A stretch of DNA of 23,442 nucleotides from contig JAAHIA010000004.1 of the NCBI GenBank assembly GCA_010671975.1, positions 1-23,442 on the forward strand, read 5' to 3'. This DNA is from Leptolyngbya sp. SIO4C1 (GTDB lineage: Bacteria; Cyanobacteriota; Cyanobacteriia; Phormidesmidales; Phormidesmidaceae). Under the pieces are notes generated by a model. That model did no database searches and was not told the DNA's origin. It worked only from the letters and a program-made list of their open reading frames with translations. Position numbers and translations under genes: made by a program. This document shows, in pieces, positions 15,167-22,254 of this stretch (the stretch's first letter is position 1; each line of letters opens with the position of its first letter).

Positions 15167-15264
15167 CCTTAATTAAAGGATCAGGTTTCCGAAACAGTTC
15201 GTTATGAATTAGGTATTTTGACTTAAGATTAAGTATGAAGGACACCTAATCCAGTCTCTATTTT

Positions 15265-15292
15265 TTAGGTTGCCAGAATTAGGTTGCCAGAA
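15265..15292. repeat. Perfect 14-bp tandem duplication upstream of the fba ribosome-binding site
   Basis: TTAGGTTGCCAGAA occurs twice, head to tail with no gap (15265-15278 and 15279-15292). It ends 13 bp before the AGGAGG ribosome-binding site of fba. It lies in the likely leader or promoter region. Confidence 0.7.
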
Positions 15293-15316
15293 GGCGAAAG
15301 TAATTAGGAGGATTTT

Positions 15317-16396
15317 ATGGCGCTTGTACCAATGCGGCTGCTGCTAGATCACGCGGCTGAGAATGGCTACGGCATTCCCGCCTACAACGTAAATAATATG
15401 GAGCAGATCCTAGCAATTATGCAGGCTGCTGACGAAACTGACAGCCCTGTGATTCTGCAGGCGTCTCGCGGTGCACGCAAATACGCAGGTGAGAATTTCC
15501 TTCGCCACCTAGTGCTGGCTGCGATTGAGACCTATCCCAACATTCCTGTTGTCATGCATCAGGATCACGGTAATAGCCCAGCGACTTGCTATTCGGCTAT
15601 CCGCAACGGCTTCACCAGCGTCATGATGGACGGCTCTTTAGAAGCTGATGCTAAAACTCCTGCTAGCTTCGACTACAACGTTGCCGTCACTGGTGAAGTG
15701 GTGAAGGTTGCTCATGCTATTGGTGCCAGCGTTGAGGGTGAGCTTGGCTGCCTGGGCTCGCTGGAGACGGGTAAGGGTGAAGCAGAAGACGGCCACGGCT
15801 TTGAGGGCGCGCTGAGCAAAGATCAGCTGCTGACCGACCCGGACGAGGCTGTGCAGTTTGTCGAAGCTACCCAGGTTGATGCGCTGGCAGTTGCGATCGG
15901 CACCAGCCACGGCGCTTACAAGTTTACTCGCAAGCCGACCGGTGAAATTCTGGCTATCAGCCGCATTGAAGAGATTCACCGTCGCCTGCCTAACACTCAC
16001 TTGGTGATGCACGGCTCTTCTTCTGTGCCTCAAGAGTGGCTGGATATGATCAACCAGTATGGCGGTCAGATTCCTGAAACGTACGGTGTGCCGGTTGAGG
16101 AGATTCAGAAGGGCATCAAGAGCGGTGTTCGTAAGGTCAATATCGACACTGATAACCGCTTGGCAATCACTGCGGCTATTCGCGAAGCGGCTGCTAAGGA
16201 TCCGTCTAACTTTGATCCGCGCCACTTCCTGAAGCCGTCGATTAAGTATATGAAGCAAGTCTGCTCTAGACGCTACGAGGCGTTTGGCACCGCTGGCAAT
16301 GCGTCTAAGATTAAGCAGGTTGGCGTTGAGGTGTTTGCTGCTAAGTATGCTGCTGGCGAACTCGATGCGAAGACGGCAACTGCAGCTGCTGTGTAG
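15317..16396 (+). CDS. fba: Class II fructose-1,6-bisphosphate aldolase
   Basis: The product has 359 residues, the usual length for the cyanobacterial class II enzyme. It condenses dihydroxyacetone phosphate with glyceraldehyde 3-phosphate (and with erythrose 4-phosphate in the Calvin cycle) and also serves glycolysis. Zinc and catalytic residues are readable: HQDHG (Asp83, His84), the GTSHGAYK phosphate/zinc region, MHGSSS with His232, and NIDTDNR near the C-terminal part of the barrel. A strong AGGAGG ribosome-binding site (15306-15311) lies 5 nt before ATG 15317. The codon pattern is more T-ending and regular than in the neighbouring genes, as expected for a highly expressed gene. It has its own terminator downstream, so it is probably monocistronic. 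Confidence 0.96.
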   Translation: MALVPMRLLLDHAAENGYGIPAYNVNNMEQILAIMQAADETDSPVILQASRGARKYAGENFLRHLVLAAIETYPNIPVVMHQDHGNSPATCYSAIRNGFTSVMMDGSLEADAKTPASFDYNVAVTGEVVKVAHAIGASVEGELGCLGSLETGKGEAEDGHGFEGALSKDQLLTDPDEAVQFVEATQVDALAVAIGTSHGAYKFTRKPTGEILAISRIEEIHRRLPNTHLVMHGSSSVPQEWLDMINQYGGQIPETYGVPVEEIQKGIKSGVRKVNIDTDNRLAITAAIREAAAKDPSNFDPRHFLKPSIKYMKQVCSRRYEAFGTAGNASKIKQVGVEVFAAKYAAGELDAKTATAAAV

Positions 16397-16433
16397 GTAG
16401 CTATTTTCGTTTAGCTTTATAGCTTCTAGAGAG

Positions 16434-16466
16434 TCGGGAGTCGATTTTGGTCGGCTCCTGATTTTT
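16434..16466 (+). terminator. Intrinsic terminator after fba
   Basis: Bases 16434-16444 pair with 16451-16461 over 11 positions (two of them G-U), around a 6-nt loop, followed by TTTTT at 16462-16466. It begins 38 bp after the fba stop. Confidence 0.85.
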
Positions 16467-16522
16467 AGTAATTAGTGTAGGGCGATTTGGTGTGGTGTCA
16501 TCCTCGTAAGGATTGGGGGGGT

Positions 16523-17396
16523 GATTGTAAGGCGGATATTTTTGGCAAAAAAAGAGTTGCTGCGCAGGGCGCTTCGGTGCGCCCCGCACCCCTACCGCTT
16601 AAGGCGAACGTCATTGGGATGGGGGTGGTTGATTGTAAGGCGGATATTTTTGGCAAAAAAAGAGTTGCTGCGCAGGGCGCTTCGGTGCGCCCCGCACCCC
16701 TACCGCTTAAGGCGAGCGTCGCCTTAAGAATCCCGATAAGAGGGTTGTTGTTGATAGCGTAGGGTGCGGATTTGGCATGCTGGTGGGGACACGCGCTTCG
16801 CGCTGCGGACAGTGATCGCTTCGAAGTATGACTAGATCTGGGGCCTGCCATCTTGACCGGCCGCTCGTTCTCATCGCTTCGTTATGAGGCAGCAGCTCCT
16901 TTCGGGGGGTGTGGGGGAGTAAGGCCCCCACGAACAGGGAGGGGGCGGGAGGGAAAGTCCCGCGCAGAATTTCTCGCGGTTGGCCTGCTGGTAAGACTAA
17001 CCTGCAGTCAAACAATGAATATGTCGCTCAGGGCGCTTCGGTGCGCCCCGCACCCCTACCGCTTAAGGCGAGCGTCGCCTTAAGAATCCCGATAAGAGGG
17101 TTGTTGTTGATAGCGTAGGGTGCGGATTTGGCATGCTGGTGGGGACACGCGCTTCGCGCTGCGGACAGTGATCGCTTCGAGGTTTGGTCGTCTGAAGCCT
17201 CGGTAACTTGTGGTGTGGCCGCTCTGAGGCTTGCCATCTTGACCGGCCGCTCGTTCTCATCGCTTCGTTATGAGGCAGCAGCTCCTTTCGGGGGGTGTGG
17301 GGGAGTAAGGACCCCACGAACAGGGAGGGGGCGGGAGGGAAAGTCCCGCGCAGAATTTCTCGCGGTTGGCCTGCTAGTAAGGCGAACCCGCAGTCA
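16523..17396. repeat. Tandem and nested array of GC-rich structured repeats, gene-free
   Basis: Three repeat classes are interleaved. An ~84-bp unit occurs at 16523-16606 and 16631-16714 (offset 108). A 152-bp block occurs at 16673-16824 and again, apparently identical, at 17029-17180 (offset 356). A ~165-bp block occurs at 16846-17011 and 17232-17396 with a few differences. The units contain strong hairpins, including CTTAAGGCGA-GCG-TCGCCTTAAG (16706-16728, 17062-17084) and GGGCGC with GCGCCC around a TTCG-containing loop. Open frames here run on both strands, share repeat-encoded peptides and lack ribosome-binding sites, so I regard them as non-coding. A diverged inverted copy lies at 23190-23335. 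From 17397 to 17548 I see nothing. Confidence 0.85.
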
Positions 17397-17548
17397 ACGT
17401 TCTACCTAACCAACATATTGACTTACGGGGCTCGGAGTCTTATCGTGAGTAGCTAAGCCGTTTACCCAAATGGCCTCAGAACTCACTAATCTTAGCGCCA
17501 CCTGAAGGTACGCCAATACCAACAGGCGGCTAACCACCCAGTTTCCAG

Positions 17549-17624
17549 AGCAAACTAGGCGGCTCGGTTGATTTTACCCTAGCCTCCCCGATTTGCACCA
17601 AGCACAGGGTTTGCTAGGGTTTTT
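17549..17624 (+). terminator. Hairpin with T run, possible terminator or attenuator before a small gene
   Basis: ACCCTAGC (17576-17583) pairs with GCTAGGGT (17613-17620), followed by TTTT. An upstream AGCAAAC (17549-17555) can instead pair with GTTTGCT (17609-17615), which overlaps the right arm, so two exclusive folds are possible. It lies 42 bp before the small gene at 17666. Confidence 0.45.
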
Positions 17625-17665
17625 GAGTTCTGTTTCCTACCCCATATGACAGGAGACAGAACGTC

Positions 17666-17899
17666 ATGTTTCAACCGATTGGATCGGGCGCGGATGTGCC
17701 CACGGATTCGTCTGCGCCGACAGATAAGCGTGAGCCGATTCGCTTGCTGATGTTTGGTTCGCTAGCGGGCGTGCAGAGCATCATAAAATCGCTGCATAAG
17801 CGTCAGTTCGCCGAGCCCAACGATTGGAGTCAGCCGATACCGACCGAGCGACCGGGCGAAGTGATGGTAACGCTGACTAAGTATCGTCATCAGCCGTAA
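17666..17899 (+). CDS. Small conserved cyanobacterial protein of unknown function (copy 1)
   Basis: The product has 77 residues. After a variable polar N-terminus it carries RLLMFGSLAGVQSIIKSLHK and AEPNDWSQPIPTERPGEV, ending in a VTLTK motif. I recall similar short proteins in many cyanobacteria (FGS/T-x-x-x-VQ, NDWS-x-P-x-P-x-x-RP), without a known function. A good ribosome-binding site (AGGAG) lies 10 nt before ATG 17666. A related second copy lies at 18395-18589, and DNA identity around the shared segment indicates duplication. No membrane segment or catalytic motif is visible. Confidence 0.75.
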   Translation: MFQPIGSGADVPTDSSAPTDKREPIRLLMFGSLAGVQSIIKSLHKRQFAEPNDWSQPIPTERPGEVMVTLTKYRHQP

Positions 17900-17906
17900 A
17901 CGGTAG

Positions 17907-17918
17907 GTTGGGTTTCGC
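17907..17918. repeat. Half-element of a GTTGGGTTTCGC dispersed repeat
   Basis: GTTGGGTTTCGC occurs here directly after copy 1 of the small gene, and again at 18590-18601 after copy 2. Here the right arm is degenerate (GTGAAACCCAG, from about 17947). The element travelled with the duplicated block. Confidence 0.55.
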
Positions 17919-18023
17919 AACCCTGCCCGCCTGGCATTGGTGAGCTTGTGAAACCCAGCGGAGCGAAACCGCAGGTGCAATACGAAATCCGACGGTGCAA
18001 TCTGCTTTAACAAAGCGCTCTTG

Positions 18024-18332
18024 CTATTGCCCAGAGGCGACTAGCTGTGTCAGCAACGGCCCGATGGCTTGAAAGGCAGACGGTAAAACAGCGACGGTTG
18101 CAGCAGCGACGACGATCGTAGTGGCTAATCGTACGAGCTTTTCGGAAGCCTTTTCGTAGGTATCGAATTTGTACTCTAGTTTCTCAAAGCGCTGGTCAAC
18201 ATCCGCCTGAAATTCTTTGACATCGGCTTGAAAGCCTTTGACATCAGCTTTGAAGTCCCTTAGCTCGCTTAGGACATCTGAAAGCTGTATGAGCACGTCG
18301 TTAATCGTGGGCTCAGGAGAATTGCTTTGCAT
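18024..18332 (-). CDS. Small coiled-coil protein with C-terminal membrane helix
   Basis: The product has 102 residues starting MQSNSPEPTINDVLIQL. The centre has three consecutive heptads, DFKADVK, GFQADVK and EFQADVD, then QRFEKLEYKFDTYEKASEKL, which together predict a coiled coil from about residue 15 to 65. A hydrophobic helix of about 20 residues follows (VRLATTIVVAAATVAVLPSA) with a short tail. The layout suggests a membrane-tethered oligomer. Similar short coiled-coil/TM proteins are common and functionally unassigned in cyanobacteria. It lies opposite in strand to the two small paralogues that flank it. No obvious catalytic feature is present. Confidence 0.7.
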   Translation of the reverse strand: MQSNSPEPTINDVLIQLSDVLSELRDFKADVKGFQADVKEFQADVDQRFEKLEYKFDTYEKASEKLVRLATTIVVAAATVAVLPSAFQAIGPLLTQLVASGQ

Positions 18333-18394
18333 ACGTTTGGCAGGCTGAATAAGTTTATGGTAGCAAAGTCAATCTACCCAGATGGATCAGGCTT

Positions 18395-18589
18395 TTGGCA
18401 TCTGATTCGGCTACACCCACGCGCGATCGCGACCCCGTTCGCCCGCTGATGTTTGGCTCGCTCGACGGCGTGCAGGATATCATCAAAAGGCATAAGCGCA
18501 GCTTTGCTGAGCCCAACGATTGGAGTCAGCCAATACCGACCGAACGCCCCGGCGAATCGCCATCGCTAACCGCAAACCGTAAACCGTAG
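18395..18589 (+). pseudogene. Second, degenerate copy of the small NDWSQP protein
   Basis: The 64-residue frame repeats RPLMFGSLDGVQDIIK and AEPNDWSQPIPTERPGE almost exactly as in the 17666 gene. The last part differs (SPSLTANRKP instead of a VMVTLTK ending), and only a TTG at 18395 is available as a start, without a ribosome-binding site. Loss of the ordinary start and tail suggests a decaying duplicate, though a functional TTG-started gene is not excluded. A perfect GTTGGGTTTCGC inverted repeat begins one base after its stop codon. Confidence 0.55.
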
Positions 18590-18648
18590 GTTGGGTTTCG
18601 CAATTCTCTGCCAATCAATCCAACGTTCGCGCTCTCGCGAAACCCAAC
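18590..18648. repeat. Perfect 12-bp inverted repeat (GTTGGGTTTCGC element)
   Basis: GTTGGGTTTCGC (18590-18601) and GCGAAACCCAAC (18637-18648) are perfect arms around a 35-nt spacer. It is a dispersed palindromic element of the kind common in cyanobacterial intergenic DNA. There is no coding in the element. Confidence 0.7.
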
Positions 18649-18696
18649 GATGCGATCGCTCCATCTAAAGTCAAAGTCACAAACGGAGATATCACC

Positions 18697-18876
18697 TTGC
18701 CGCCATCAGAGCGCGTCAGCAAAATCAGTATCTGGGATAAAGCCGATCGGATGGCGGTGATGATTGCGGGAGGTGTTGCTTTGGGAGCCGCGATCGCACA
18801 GATTCCAGGTGCCACTGTCGGTGGCCTGATTGGTGCAGCCTACGGCTGGTATATCAGCTTTGGCAAACTGACATAA
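18697..18876 (+). CDS. Glycine-zipper small membrane protein (59 residues)
   Basis: A TTG at 18697 follows GGAG at 18685-18688 (8 nt spacing) and opens a 59-residue frame ending at TAA 18874-18876. The N-terminus is polar (PPSERVSKISIWDKADR). The rest is a ~35-residue hydrophobic hairpin containing GATVGGLIGAAYG, a perfect G-x3-G-x3-G-x3-G zipper. The frame stays open upstream with no ATG or GTG, so the TTG start is provisional; an internal ATG lies at the M of DRMAVM. It sits 95 bp upstream of the STAND NTPase gene on the same strand. I do not recognise a named family. Glycine zippers of this form occur in small pore-forming or membrane-assembling proteins. Confidence 0.5.
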   Translation: MPPSERVSKISIWDKADRMAVMIAGGVALGAAIAQIPGATVGGLIGAAYGWYISFGKLT

Positions 18877-18971
18877 GCTTTGATGACCCCGCCTACGATA
18901 TGTAAACCACCCGCAGCAAAATTCTTTCAGAGCGATTATTCTGTCGGTAGAGCCCGCATTTTCACGCCTCT

Positions 18972-21900
18972 GTGAGTTCCGAGTCGCCCTTTTCTGGAGA
19001 ATTTATCCGGCAGTCTACCGAAGCTGTCGGCAGCTTCCTACGGTGGATTGCGGAGCTGATTGTCTCGAAAAATTGGTTTTCGCTGCTGATTGCCATGGCC
19101 ATTATTGGTCAGGTTTTTCTGAATCCTGGTGCTGGGCTGCTGTTCAAATTTCTAAATATTCCGGTTGAGAATATCCCCGACTGGTATCGCGGTGCGTTTT
19201 GGGTAGCGCAGGCCGGGCTGTTGAGCGGCGCGCTGCTGATTGCGGTGCAGTCTATTCCTAGAAAAGCCACCGTCACTGCTGAAGACCTGACCGAGCGCCG
19301 AGCGATCAAGGGCTTGCGTCCTTTCAGCCGCGAAGATGCCGAAGTTTACGCCCAGCTGCAGCGTCAGCAAAATCTGCGCGAGTGCCTGGAATCAATCACC
19401 AATCCGACCTTTCGCTTTGGCACGCTGCATGGCGAGTCGGGCTGCGGCAAGACCTCATTTTTACAGGCGGGCGTGCTGCCCCAGCTCTCGACAGAGACGG
19501 CCAGTCATCGCGCCATCTACGTGCGCTTTAGCGATCAGGAGCCGGTGCAGACGATTGCCAATGCCGTGGCCGAGCAGCTAGAAATTCCGCCAGACTGGCT
19601 GCTGCCCGAGGGGGTGCAGCAGGGCGGGCTGCTGATGCTGTTGCAAAAGGCGACCGAAGCCGTCGATCGGCCGCTGGTGCTGCTGTTCGATCAGTTTGAG
19701 CAGTTTTTTGTGCACTACAAGCGGCCCGAGCAGCGCGCCCCGTTTGTGAATGCGCTCGCCGCCTGGTATAAAAAACCGGCACTGCAGTCGGTCACGGTGG
19801 TGGTGTCGGTGCGCTCTGACCTGTGGTATCAGCTGGATGAGCTATACAAGGCGCTGGGTCACTCGCTCGGCCCGCAGGATATCTTTCGGTTGAACAAGTT
19901 TACGCCCAGCGAGGCGGCCCGCATTTTAGGCGTGATTGCCAGCACCGAAGGGCTTGCCTTTGACCGCAAGTTTATCGCTGAGCTGGCGGAGGAAGAACTG
20001 GCCGACCGCGAAGACGGCCTGATCTCACCCGTAGATTTGCAGATTTTGGCTTGGATGATTGAGCGACAGACGGGCGCAGAGCTGCGCGCCTTTAACCGCA
20101 GCGCCTTTCAAAAGTTTGGCGGCGTCGAGGGGCTGCTGAATCGCTTTTTAGACCGCACGCTAGAGGCTAGAGTCACGACCGGTCAGCGGCAGGCGGCGCT
20201 GAAGGTGCTGCTAGCGCTGACGGATCTAGACCGGCAGGTGCGGGCGGGCGTGCTGACGGTGCCGACGCTCAAAGCGAAGCTAAAGGGAACGGCGAAGCCC
20301 GAAGAGGTGGATGAGGCGGTAGCCTGGCTGGCCCGCAGCGACGTGCGGCTGATTACGCCGCAGGAGCAACCAGAACAGGGCAGTGTGGGCTATGAGCTGG
20401 CCCACGAGCGGCTGATACCGGCGCTGCTGCGGCAGGCGGGGCGAGAGCTGTCGGCGGCGGATAGGGCCAATCGACTGCTCGATCGGCGCGTAAACGAGTG
20501 GCTGGGGAATCAGTGCAGCCGTCGCTATCTGTTTGGCCTGCGCGAGCTATGGCAGATCGATCGGCAGCGGCCCTACCTGATGTGGGGCGCGAAGCGAGAG
20601 CAGAAAGAGAAACTGCTGCGGCTGAGCCGGCGACGGAACTATGGCATCGCGGCGGGCGTGCTAGCGGCAGCGGTGGTGTCTACCGGGTTTGTCGGCTGGC
20701 TGAAGCTGACACCGAGCGGGCAGATTTATCAGATACGGTCGCAGCTCTCGGCGCTGCTAGACGATGCGAACGATGCCATGGTGGCCGATGCGGCAGTCGC
20801 GTTTGCAAAAAACAATCAGTGGGAAAAAGCGTTTGGGGTTACACGCAAATATATTCAGGCAGATGCCCTATCGACGCCAAGAGACCAGGGTCTGGCTCAG
20901 TTTGTCTCAGGAACCGCTGAATTCTTAGACAGGGCTGAAGCAACAGAAAACAGGCTTGCTCTGCTGAGAAAACTGCAAGGTTTTGCGGAGAGTATTCAGG
21001 ATGACGGGTCTAAATCGTATGCGCTGAGCGCGATAGCGAGTGCTTATGTCGAGCTAGCGGAGCCGGCCCAGGCGGCTGAGGTGCTCACTGCCGCCCTCAG
21101 TGCCGCTCAAAACATTCAGGCTGACAGGTCTAAATCGGATGCGCTGAGCGCGATAGCGAGTGCTGCGGTCGAGCTAGCGGAGCCGGCCCAGGCGGCTGAG
21201 GTGCTCACTGCCGCCCTCAGTGCCGCTCAAAACATTCAGGCTGACGGGTCTAAATCGGATGCGCTGAGCGCGATAGCGAGTGCTTATGTCGAGCTAGCGG
21301 AGCCGGCCCAGGCGGCTGAGGTGCTCACTGCCGCCCTCAGTGCCGCTCAAAACATTCAGGCTGACGGGTCTAAATCGGATGCGCTGAGCGCGATAGCGAG
21401 TGCTGCGGTCGAGCTAGCGGAGCCGGCCCAGGCGGCTGAGGTGCTCACTGCCGCCCTCAGTGCCGCTCAAAACATTCAGGATGACGGGTCTAAATCGGAT
21501 GCGCTGAGCGCGATAGCAGCTCAGACGATGGCTTTAAGCGATGAAGCGCTAGCCCGAGAGGTCTTAAACGAAGCGCTGCAGACTGCCCGCAAAGAGCGGC
21601 TGTCTGTGCCGATGGTAAAAATTGCTAACTTTTATGCCAAGCAGGCTGACTGGGGTCGAACGCTTTACGCACTGAGCACTGTCGAAGATCGTGAAAAAAC
21701 TGTCGGACTCAGTCAAGTTCTAACCATCCTAGCTGAGCATAAGAACCCAAAATTGATTGCGGGCGCAATTGTCTTAGAAAATGGGCCAAACGGCATTCAG
21801 CACGAAGGTCAGTCTGGTAACTATAGGCTAACCGCCAGAATCCAAAGCCCCGATCAAAACTGCGAGCAACGGGCTGACTGGTGGGAAGCGATTACGCCAG

Positions 21901-22223
21901 AAGGGGCATTGGTTAACCGCCAACTCATCGAAGCCGTTCACAAAACCGAGCAGCCCTTTTCGAGTCCTCCCCTGACGGTCAACGTTCAGCCCGATCAGGC
22001 GCTAATCGTTCGCGCTCATTTTTCGGATGTCTACGCCTCTGGGCAAGATCCGCTGCAAGATCCGAGGGTCTCTGGCGGCTACTACGAAAAATCTGGCTAC
22101 ACCGACCAGGCCCTGCGTGGCAGCCTCGCCGAAGGCTTCAAATCCGTCCGCATCTCCGAAAACTTCGCCAAGTGGCTAGAAACTGAGGAGCCGCTGCCCA
22201 ATCCAGACACCTGCATCGACTAA
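18972..22223 (+). CDS. Membrane-anchored STAND NTPase with hypervariable-type 40-residue repeats
   Basis: The product has 1083 residues from GTG 18972 (no clear ribosome-binding site). Order: two N-terminal membrane helices (about 35-52 and 72-95); a STAND NTPase module with Walker A GESGCGKT (154-161) and Walker B LVLLFDQFEQFF (Asp240, Glu243), followed by VSVRSDLWYQ sensor-like and FRLNKFTPSEAARILG segments and a winged-helix region ending ELAHERLIPALLRQ; a third membrane helix (about 556-577); a TPR/HEAT-like array of 40-residue repeats (about 677-850); and a C-terminal ~200-residue domain with LIVRAHF and RGSLAEGFKSVRI that I cannot name. Prokaryotic STAND proteins of this shape are signal-triggered oligomerising ATPases, many in antiphage or self/non-self conflict. 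The trigger would bind the repeats. The effector may be membrane-directed or the unknown C-terminal domain. Confidence 0.88.
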   Translation: MSSESPFSGEFIRQSTEAVGSFLRWIAELIVSKNWFSLLIAMAIIGQVFLNPGAGLLFKFLNIPVENIPDWYRGAFWVAQAGLLSGALLIAVQSIPRKATVTAEDLTERRAIKGLRPFSREDAEVYAQLQRQQNLRECLESITNPTFRFGTLHGESGCGKTSFLQAGVLPQLSTETASHRAIYVRFSDQEPVQTIANAVAEQLEIPPDWLLPEGVQQGGLLMLLQKATEAVDRPLVLLFDQFEQFFVHYKRPEQRAPFVNALAAWYKKPALQSVTVVVSVRSDLWYQLDELYKALGHSLGPQDIFRLNKFTPSEAARILGVIASTEGLAFDRKFIAELAEEELADREDGLISPVDLQILAWMIERQTGAELRAFNRSAFQKFGGVEGLLNRFLDRTLEARVTTGQRQAALKVLLALTDLDRQVRAGVLTVPTLKAKLKGTAKPEEVDEAVAWLARSDVRLITPQEQPEQGSVGYELAHERLIPALLRQAGRELSAADRANRLLDRRVNEWLGNQCSRRYLFGLRELWQIDRQRPYLMWGAKREQKEKLLRLSRRRNYGIAAGVLAAAVVSTGFVGWLKLTPSGQIYQIRSQLSALLDDANDAMVADAAVAFAKNNQWEKAFGVTRKYIQADALSTPRDQGLAQFVSGTAEFLDRAEATENRLALLRKLQGFAESIQDDGSKSYALSAIASAYVELAEPAQAAEVLTAALSAAQNIQADRSKSDALSAIASAAVELAEPAQAAEVLTAALSAAQNIQADGSKSDALSAIASAYVELAEPAQAAEVLTAALSAAQNIQADGSKSDALSAIASAAVELAEPAQAAEVLTAALSAAQNIQDDGSKSDALSAIAAQTMALSDEALAREVLNEALQTARKERLSVPMVKIANFYAKQADWGRTLYALSTVEDREKTVGLSQVLTILAEHKNPKLIAGAIVLENGPNGIQHEGQSGNYRLTARIQSPDQNCEQRADWWEAITPEGALVNRQLIEAVHKTEQPFSSPPLTVNVQPDQALIVRAHFSDVYASGQDPLQDPRVSGGYYEKSGYTDQALRGSLAEGFKSVRISENFAKWLETEEPLPNPDTCID
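21001..21516 (+). repeat. Four near-identical 120-bp coding repeats plus a partial fifth
   Basis: Units start at 21001, 21121, 21241 and 21361, and a partial unit starts at 21481. The second 60 bp of all four complete units are identical. The first 60 bp differ at a few positions, chiefly TATG versus GCGG, giving Tyr or Ala at one site. Units 1 and 3 share one form and units 2 and 4 the other, so a 240-bp dimer was duplicated. Near-identity at DNA level, beyond what protein function needs, means very recent expansion or ongoing recombination. Copy number may be mis-assembled from short reads. Confidence 0.95.
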
Positions 22224-22254
22224 TCTCCCTTCTTCCAAAGGGGGTTGGGGGGAT

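Noticed and set aside
16487..17409. Several 60-120-residue open frames on both strands
   Set aside because: All are encoded by the GC-rich repeats, share the same repeated peptides, overlap each other on both strands and lack ribosome-binding sites.
18615..18815. Minus-strand 66-residue frame
   Set aside because: It is antisense to the better-supported glycine-zipper frame and shows no ribosome-binding site or family features.
21001..21516. CRISPR-like or non-coding tandem repeat
   Set aside because: There are no spacers. The units are 120 bp, in frame, and encode helical repeats within an uninterrupted 1083-residue protein.
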